Assembly (NCBI RefSeq): GCF_000003195.3
Contig: NC_012872.2
Coordinates: 24,018,066-24,082,065 of the forward strand
Source of the DNA: Sorghum bicolor
Lineage: Eukaryota; Streptophyta; Magnoliopsida; Poales; Poaceae
Length of the DNA: 64,000 nucleotides
Direction: 5' to 3'
Part shown: positions 57,934-64,000 of the stretch, piece after piece
Layout of the letters: the number at the start of each line of letters is the position of its first letter
Position numbering within the stretch: the first letter of the stretch is position 1
The notes under the pieces: model-generated
Told to the model about the DNA's origin: nothing
Seen by the model: only the letters and a program-made list of their open reading frames with translations
Database searches by the model: none
Made by a program: the position numbers and the translations under genes

Positions 57934-58527
57934 AGAGTCCTCGGACTTTCAAACGAGCGGACTAGTCGACCAATCCGCGAGCATGTCGTGCTCGGAGGTC
58001 GGTACAGTCCCCAGACTTTTCAATAAGCGGACTAGTCGACCAGTCCCAGAGCATGTCGTGCTCGGTGGTCGGTACAGTCCCCAGACTTTTCAATAAGCGG
58101 AGTAATCGACCAGTCCCCAGACTTTCAAATTAATTTCCTGAATTTTTAAAACCGTCGTATCGTCGCATTAACTTACGATGTGACCGGGGCATCCTGCCAT
58201 CTTGTCAGTCTGTCGCATAAAAAAAGGGGTGCCTGCTATCTGCACGGCCGCTCATTGCACGGATCAAGAAAAGGAAACCAACAATCATTTTAAAAGGGCC
58301 ACCGAATTTACTGCGATAACTCTTGAAAGCCGAAACGCCGCAACCGCCGAAAAGACCGCCCAATTCCCTAAAATGCGGGAAATGGAAGAGGTGGAGCTGC
58401 TGTTATAAAAGAACCCAAAGTTGTGCCCTTGTTCTCTAACTAGCAGTTGCATACTAGCATCCTGCCATCATATTTCTCAGCACCCTTAATCCTTAAGTCC
58501 AAGTTCAAAGCTTTCTGCAAAGAAGAA
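57934..58527 (-). other. R1 internal region, right part, with antisense promoter
   Basis: It continues the repeat at 23690-23843: two to three units of about 70 bp with CAGACTTTTCAATAAGCGGA. A TATA box (58404-58411) then lies 124 bp before the ATG of the plus-strand gene. No other ORF is visible. Confidence 0.7.
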
Positions 58528-58824
58528 ATGGCAAAAAGCGACGCAAGGAAGAGGGCCAAGATGATGGCTAAGGAGTGGAAGAAATCTCGAAGCAACACGA
58601 GGTTCCTCAATGACCTCGTCGAGATGGGGCTTCTACACAACCAGGAGCTTAGCGGTTGGAGAGCACCGAAAGGAGAGAGTTACCCGATCCCCGCGCTAGT
58701 GAGATTGTAGTTTTTGAAGATTTTTCAAGAGGGGATTTGGTGTTCTAGTTCACCTCAATCTTCACGATGGCATGAAGAACCGTTATCTCAGCTGCCCCTG
58801 GAACACCTCCCTTACCGAGTGGTA
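58528..58824 (+). pseudogene. R1 antisense gene, first part, cut by A3
   Basis: The frame begins MAKSDARKRAKMMAKEWKK, clearly a relative of the R2 antisense gene. It shows a one-base shift near 58700 and a stop after GDLVF near 58748. It is cut by the A3 LTR within a segment whose last residues are LTEWY. Orientation is opposite to R1, as in the other elements. Confidence 0.8.
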
Positions 58825-59848
58825 TGTTGACGGTCCTTAATGCTCACATTTAACCGTTAACTAATCATGAAAAAGGATCCAAATGCAACCGACACCTAGA
58901 CTTAGGGTTTCGTCTAACAGATTTCCACGAGTTTTGGTGTTTGTCTATTTCTGCAGAGGGTTATCAAGAAATACGAAGGAAAGGCCCACACGTCGGGTTT
59001 ACATAGAGAATTAATGTGTGTGGTAATTTTCCATAATCAGGAAGACTCTAGAAGCAACTCGACCGAAGCAGAGCCGAGACGGGCCCGGGGCCAGGGCGCC
59101 TGCCCTTGATCCTAGGGCGCCCACCCTGGTACAAGCACCAATTACAAAATGGAGTACACCATTACAAAGATCTCGTCAAGCTGATCAAAATGCATATATT
59201 ATTTTCTATATTTGCAGTTCGAAATCAAGAGATATTAATAAAAGAAGGACTCCACATAAAAGAGCTACGGGATTAATGGGGCCCAAATCAGATTTTGGTC
59301 CATTAAGGCCTATGTGCATTTTAATGAGTTTTGGTGGAATGTTTAGTACCACATCACCTGCTGAACCAAAAAGGCACAAAGGAGGAGGCTATATAAGCGA
59401 GGCCCCTGGCCCCTAGAGGAGAACACATCATTATAGAGTTGAGAGGTGCCATCGAAGGATAACCTTTCCTCTATAGAGAATTAGGGCTATACATTCCAAT
59501 GTAGTAGATTTGTTCTAGTCGGGAGTTAGGGAGAGCGAAGCTGCGCTTCGGTTCTAGAGAGGACTTCAGAGTTTTGGTATGTCTTTATATTTATTGTAAG
59601 ACTTGTGCTTTAATATATTTATCTTCTCTATTTACTTTTATGCCTTTATTATTATCGAATAGTATAGTTGTTATATTTTGGCATAAGATCTCCGTTCGCA
59701 TCGAGTGCTCTAGTTATTCATGGTAATTAGAGTAGTAATCGTTAGTGTAGACGTGGTGTCTATACTAAAGGTTACCTGAGGTTGCACCCAGTCCTGCGGA
59801 TTGTTGTGGTAGCCCTAGGGTAGTGACAGCTCTAACAGTCGACGTATT
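58825..59848 (+). repeat. A3: LTR of the A1 family group, cut by S
   Basis: It starts TGTTGACGGTCCTTAA and follows the A1 LTR through the GGTTTTGGTGTTTGTC-like and CCCACACGTCGGGTTTACAT sections, with a TATATAA at 59390-59396. It diverges more strongly afterwards, and S interrupts it. Whether it is a solo LTR or part of a full element cannot be told, since the rest lies beyond S. Confidence 0.8.
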
Positions 59849-60568
59849 TGTTGATGCAAAAGGTGGATCTGCAAACACAAAGGGCTAATACCCGATTTAA
59901 ACTTAAGGCATGCCAGTCGATTTGACCTCACTATCGGCAAAGGTGATAACTCGAATACTTTAGTCCTGACAATAGCGATGCGCCCGGATGTCACGGCCAA
60001 GAGGTATTCAGGCAGAACTTGAGAATACGCCGAGCTTAAATCGACGAATTCCTAAGAACTCGTAGTACAAGGAAAAAAAGTATGACGAAGTCGTCGAAAA
60101 GGTAGATGCTAGAATATGAGTAAAAAACTTGTGTTTGATTGATTGATAGATATCTCATTACAATGCCTCAGGGTCTACATTTATACCCTACCCAAAGAGC
60201 TACAATCAGACACAACTAGGACTCGAATTCCAAATTAAACAGAATCCGTATACAAAACGACTTAAATAACTAAGGAAAACATAAAACTATCCTCCCGTGA
60301 CAAACTGGGACATCACCACAGGCCAATCGGCAACCTTCAGGTTATTCTCTTGAATCATCGGCAGACCCCTCATCGTGGCCATCGGCACAGGTTAATACTG
60401 ACCATCGGCACAAACACATCACCACCCATAGACTCAACTGCATTCAGCTGTCCCTTCATCGCCAACCACCCTTATCGGCAACTCTCCTGCAGACCAGTTA
60501 CTGTTGCCCTATCTTGCCGATCTTCACTTCTACCGATCCTGGGTACGTGTCCAAAAATGGTGTCAACA
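59849..60568 (-). repeat. 3' LTR of S (minus strand)
   Basis: The LTR has TGTTGATGC...GGTGTCAACA ends and a reversed TATA box (ATTTATA, 60179-60185). The adjoining tract, read on the minus strand, is TTGGGGGGCATG. It is rich in CCGAT/ATCGG words. The other LTR is not in the window. Confidence 0.8.
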
Positions 60569-61126
60569 CATGCCCCCCAATTTCGGAGTATGAAATCATT
60601 AATGCTCCAAAATTCTCTGCAATAATGATGCCTTCCTGCAATTAATTCTCCCAACTTGGCAACCGACAGCCTAAATCTAAATAACCTTGGCCCGATTCTT
60701 CCACATAATCCTCAAATTCCTCAACCTCCCAAACGGACATCTCTACTTTACTCGCCCATCGGCAATATTACCGTTACAAGGCGCTGCCGATGGACCGACC
60801 AAGAAATCCCGCACAGTGAAATGTCTCTAGATTATGACCGCCTCCTATCAAATCACCTGCGCAATCCCTTGATCACCGTGCGAACAATTTCTATATCCAC
60901 CTGAGTATCCTCGGATTTTACGGATATGGCGAAGAGAAAAGTCAGATTTACCCTTGCCCGTTTTGTCCTATAAATAGTTCCTTCTCGGGTACTCCTTCTC
61001 CATCGCATCATTCCACAGCCCCAATTCCACCTTTCTAGCGGCGGCGCTGTTCAAGAGCTCCAAGAACTCCAGCGAAGGCTTTTCTCCACCAACCTTAAAG
61101 CCTTCAATCGTCTTCCTCGCGAAGAG
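60569..61126 (+). promoter_or_regulatory. S 3' region and promoter of its antisense gene
   Basis: Non-coding. A TATA box (TATAAATA, 60969-60976) lies 158 bp before the ATG at 61127, followed by a C-rich leader. This is the same layout as in G1, R1 and R2. Confidence 0.65.
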
Positions 61127-62467
61127 ATGGCCATTAACTTCGCCGTTCGTGAGGTCAGTTCATCACTCTATCTCTTGTACCTTTACCACATCCTTGTTCA
61201 TCCGCAATCTATTTTACTGAACATTCTCCCTCTTCTTCTTTTGTTCCTTTTTATCCCTAAAAACCGCTAGGATTTGTCCAATAAAATCGTCATTCCTACC
61301 GATCAGCCACACCTCCAATATCTCGGCCCGTTAGGGAACCCAGATCCTACCGATCTAATCAACGCAGAAACCAACAAAATCCCCTTCAGAGCCGAGAACT
61401 TTTCTTTAGATTTGTGGAAAGACGCCTTCCATTCTTGGACCAATCCTACCAAGGGATGGAAGGATTGGTTCTTGAGAGTCAGCCATTCTAATGAGGTTCA
61501 GGGGGGTGAACGAAAACTGGACCAATGCATCAGGTTGTCCCTTGCCGATATGCATAGGAATGAATCAGTGCTGATTGCTGCATCATATTTCTGGTCAGAC
61601 ACACTTAACGCCTTTGTCTTCGGCCATGGCCCTGCTTCCCCCACTCTTGCCGATGTGCTTATGTTCACTGGCTTAGATATATCCACTGCCGATAGTAGTC
61701 ACCTATTTGACACCACGCCTAGTACCATAGTGGAAACCCGCTCTATCGGCGGCTGGTCTGGGTACATTCAGAAGTACCGTAAAACGGGGCCTGTCAACAT
61801 AAAAGAGCAAACCACCTTTCTGAACATGTGGCTGGACAAATTCGTGTTCTGTGGTCGATCGGCAGGACCAACCTCTGTCTACTTATCGGCGGCAGAGAAA
61901 TTAGCTAATGGTGGCCGATTTCCCCTCGGCCGATACCTGCTTGGCGCTGTCTACCACCTCCTTCATCAAGTAGCCAGAAAACTCCTACTCGGCCAGCCCA
62001 TCGGCAACTTAGGGGGTCCCTGGTGGTTTATCAACATGTGGCTTAGCCTCCACATGCATAAGCATCTTGAGTTTGACCTCTTCACACAGCGCTTCCCCAG
62101 AGATATAGCCGAGAATTACGAATTGGATGAAGAAGAATCGGCAACTCGCCCTCCTCTGAACTTTGGCGAGGCTATCATAGTCCTACCTGGTACAGGTGGC
62201 AATGCAGACCAGGTCAGCCAATTCTTCCAGACCCTGTACGAAGGCCTGACCAGAGAACAGCGAGCATGGATGCCTTATGAAGATCCAGACACCATGTTTC
62301 CTTTGGTCTTCCATCCTTTCAATGATGCTCTCAACATGCATCATGATGTGATGATGGCACTGGTCACTCCCAGAGCTATACCAGTAAATTTCTTTAGCAG
62401 TGGGAAAGCCTTCAACCAGACCTATGAGTTTTACAACCCATCGGCACTAGCCCGTCAACTAGCTTTC
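61127..62467 (+). pseudogene. Antisense gene of S with plant mobile domain, cut by G2
   Basis: Exon 1 is 27 bases (MAINFAVRE, 61127-61153) with donor GTCAGT. The acceptor AG is at 61269-61270 and exon 2 opens DLSNKIVIPTDQPHLQYLG in phase. The protein resembles the plant mobile domain / aminotransferase-like family: SFWSDTLNAFVFGHGPASP-like (here SYFWSDTLNAF), TLADVLMFTGLDIS, YLLGAVYHLLHQVA and GGPWWFINMWL. The frame is open for about 400 codons, to the G2 LTR. It is antisense to S, in the same place as the unrelated-looking genes of G1 and R2. Such domains are known both in host genes and in retrotransposon extra ORFs. The rest lies beyond G2. Confidence 0.82.
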
Positions 62468-63513
62468 TGTCGGTGTTTTCCCCACGGGGGGTCACACCAA
62501 CGAGTAAATTTGTATGCGTGCTCCCTTTCCCAGATGGTGATGCAAGAAGACACAGAGATTTATCCTGGTTCGGGCAAGAGAAGGCCCTACGTCCAGCGGG
62601 GGGAGAGAGTTTGTTTTATCTTGCACCTAAGTGCTTGTACAGGGGTGAATACAAGCGTGGTATGGAGCGTGGAATTCTACTGCGTATGAGCGTGGTGTTG
62701 TGTCTTGACCTCCCTCCCGTTCTATTCCTGAGTCCCTCCTTTTATAGTTCCAAGGAGAGACCCAAGGTACATGTATAGGCGTCAGAATAGGAGTCGATAG
62801 CAGTATGGAGCGCTGACCTACTCGAGGCTTCTGTACCGGCATGGCCTCGAGCCGTCCCGTCTTAATAGCCTGGTGATGATTACGCGTGCCCCTGCATTCT
62901 GCTCTGCGTGCCGTCTTGGGTTGGTTTGACGCATGCACGCTTGTACGATCCGGCGGCAAATCCGGCGGAGTGGTTGGGATGTAGTCAGTCGATGCCCAGC
63001 CCGTCCCCTGGAAGGATCCCTGTCTGGTCGAGGGTCAGACGCCGTACATTGCGTTGATATCCGGAGCGCTGACTTTAGACGTCTCGAGGGGGTCCCGATT
63101 AGACGTCCCGTCCTTGTTTCCCGCGCCCTGTCATGCTTTGGGTCGTTCGGCGGGAAGGCTGCAAAAAGATCGATGGGACGGAAGCCTGTTCCCTATCACG
63201 CCTCCCGTGACCAGTGTGTTAGGTGGGGAAGCATCAGGCGCATTTAATGCTCCGACCCGCGTGCGCGTGTCAGGCGGCGGGCGGTGTCCTCGCGCTCGAC
63301 GCCCCGCGGTTTGCGTGAGCCTGTTCCGTATTCGACGGTAACCGGCGCTCGACGCCTGATCGATTCGCTCGACGCTATTTCCGCCTTCGAGTTTGCGACC
63401 GTCGATGGCGGTGCATACGTAAGATCAGAGCGTCGAATTGAGGGCCTCGACCTGCGTACGGGCAATCTCATAATGCGCATCGGTGAGGGTACCCCTTACT
63501 AATACCCTCGACA
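62468..63513 (-). repeat. 3' LTR of G2 (minus strand)
   Basis: TGTCGGTG...CTCGACA, clearly the G1 LTR family but more diverged (1046 bp), with a reversed TATA box at 62740-62747. The 5 bp to its left are ctttc; the second copy of any duplication lies outside the window. Confidence 0.92.
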
Positions 63514-64000
63514 GTAGCCCCCGAGCCTCCATTCGAGCGCTAGCGCTCGAGTGGAGGCTTTGTTTTGCGGTCGAATTTCCGTGGGGGCGCGCGAGCGACA
63601 CCGCGGGGGTAGCACCCGAGCCCTCGGAGGAGTTTTTGACTCCTTCGAGGGTTATGTTGTCTAATCCGCAGAAGCGCTTTCGACACCAGTGGTGGAAGGT
63701 TCTGATTGGCTCGTTTTGCCCGGGGGTTTCGACGTACTCTCGATAGAGCGAGCGTCTTCCACCCCAGATTGAGTTCCAGGCGGGTAGTCCAAGTGAGAAC
63801 CTGTGCCCCTTTCGAGGGGGTCAGTTGTAGCCCGGAGGCGTTCTCATAAAGCGGGATCGACGTGGTCAGGGATACCAGTCTCATTCGATAGAGACCGACG
63901 GCTCGATGCCTCCCGTCGGGGGGATTCCTCTCGACTGTCTCGATCCTACCTTGAACATCGCCAGCGAGTCCTCGATCTTCGACCGCTCGCTGGGGATCCC
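63514..64000 (-). mobile_element. G2 internal 3' region, runs off the window
   Basis: Follows 25744-26230 of G1 closely: a purine tract (GGCTCGGGGGCTAC on the minus strand), the second tract-like motif near 63607 and the TCGA-rich sequence. No ORF is visible. An antisense gene would be expected beyond the window end. Confidence 0.85.

Noticed and set aside
57929..58130. A CRISPR-like array of repeats with spacers
   Set aside because: The units are tandem copies of about 70 bp without unique spacers, in retrotransposon 3' sequence of a plant genome.
1..64000. Host genes or RNA genes between the elements
   Set aside because: All long frames fall within elements, and the short gaps between elements hold none; tRNA-like words are primer binding sites.

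Overview
The window is plant nuclear DNA, almost certainly from a grass (Poaceae). It is built entirely of nested LTR retrotransposons of the Ty3/gypsy (Metaviridae) superfamily. I see no host gene, tRNA, rRNA or CRISPR array. The grass call is an inference from the combination of element types: Athila-like elements with a tRNA-Asp primer site, a Tekay/Del chromovirus with very long LTRs, and Tat/Retand-type elements with two RNase H domains and antisense extra ORFs. The species cannot be named from the sequence alone.

Layout (labels are mine). A0 is the oldest Athila-like remnant, at 1-1670 and 18272-22740. A1 (1671-18266, target duplication cctgc) is a pol-less Athila-like element inserted in A0. 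It carries T (5333-16453), a Tekay chromovirus with one 4.5 kb LTR and a decayed gag-pol. R1 (22741-23843 and 57929-58824) is a minus-strand Tat-type element cut by R2 (23844-57928, plus strand, duplication tcggt). R2 is split by G1 (24710-46863, minus strand, duplication cacac). G1 is split in turn by A2 (35635-44326, minus strand, duplication aacac), an Athila-like element with an uninterrupted gag-pol. To the right lie a single LTR of the A1 family group (A3, 58825-59848), the 3' part of a minus-strand Tat-type element (S, 59849-62467), and the start of a second G element (G2, 62468 to the window end). The four closed insertions each have TG...CA ends and a perfect 5 bp target duplication. 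LTR divergences counted by eye agree with nesting order: A2 about 0.6%, G1 about 1.8%, R2 about 5%. A1, in a separate stack, is about 4%.

How the parts work together. Each element has, or once had, the standard LTR - primer site - gag/protease/RT/RNase H/integrase - polypurine tract - LTR plan. The unusual content is extra. Every Tat-type element (R1, R2, G1, S) carries an antisense gene between pol and the 3' LTR, pointing at pol, with its own TATA box 120-190 bp before the ATG. In G1, R2 and S the gene also shows splice-site consensus. In G1 it is a six-exon gene of about 1,300 codons ending opposite pol across a strong 17 bp hairpin. A0 has a sense-strand ATHILA ORF1 gene with a similar private TATA box. 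T carries an extra sense ORF between 5' LTR and gag with a possible double-stranded-RNA-binding-like region. R2 and G1 share an in-frame amber codon at the protease/RT boundary in an identical 13-base context. The Athila-like elements share duplicated polypurine tracts and palindromic GGTCGGCCGACC-type motifs.
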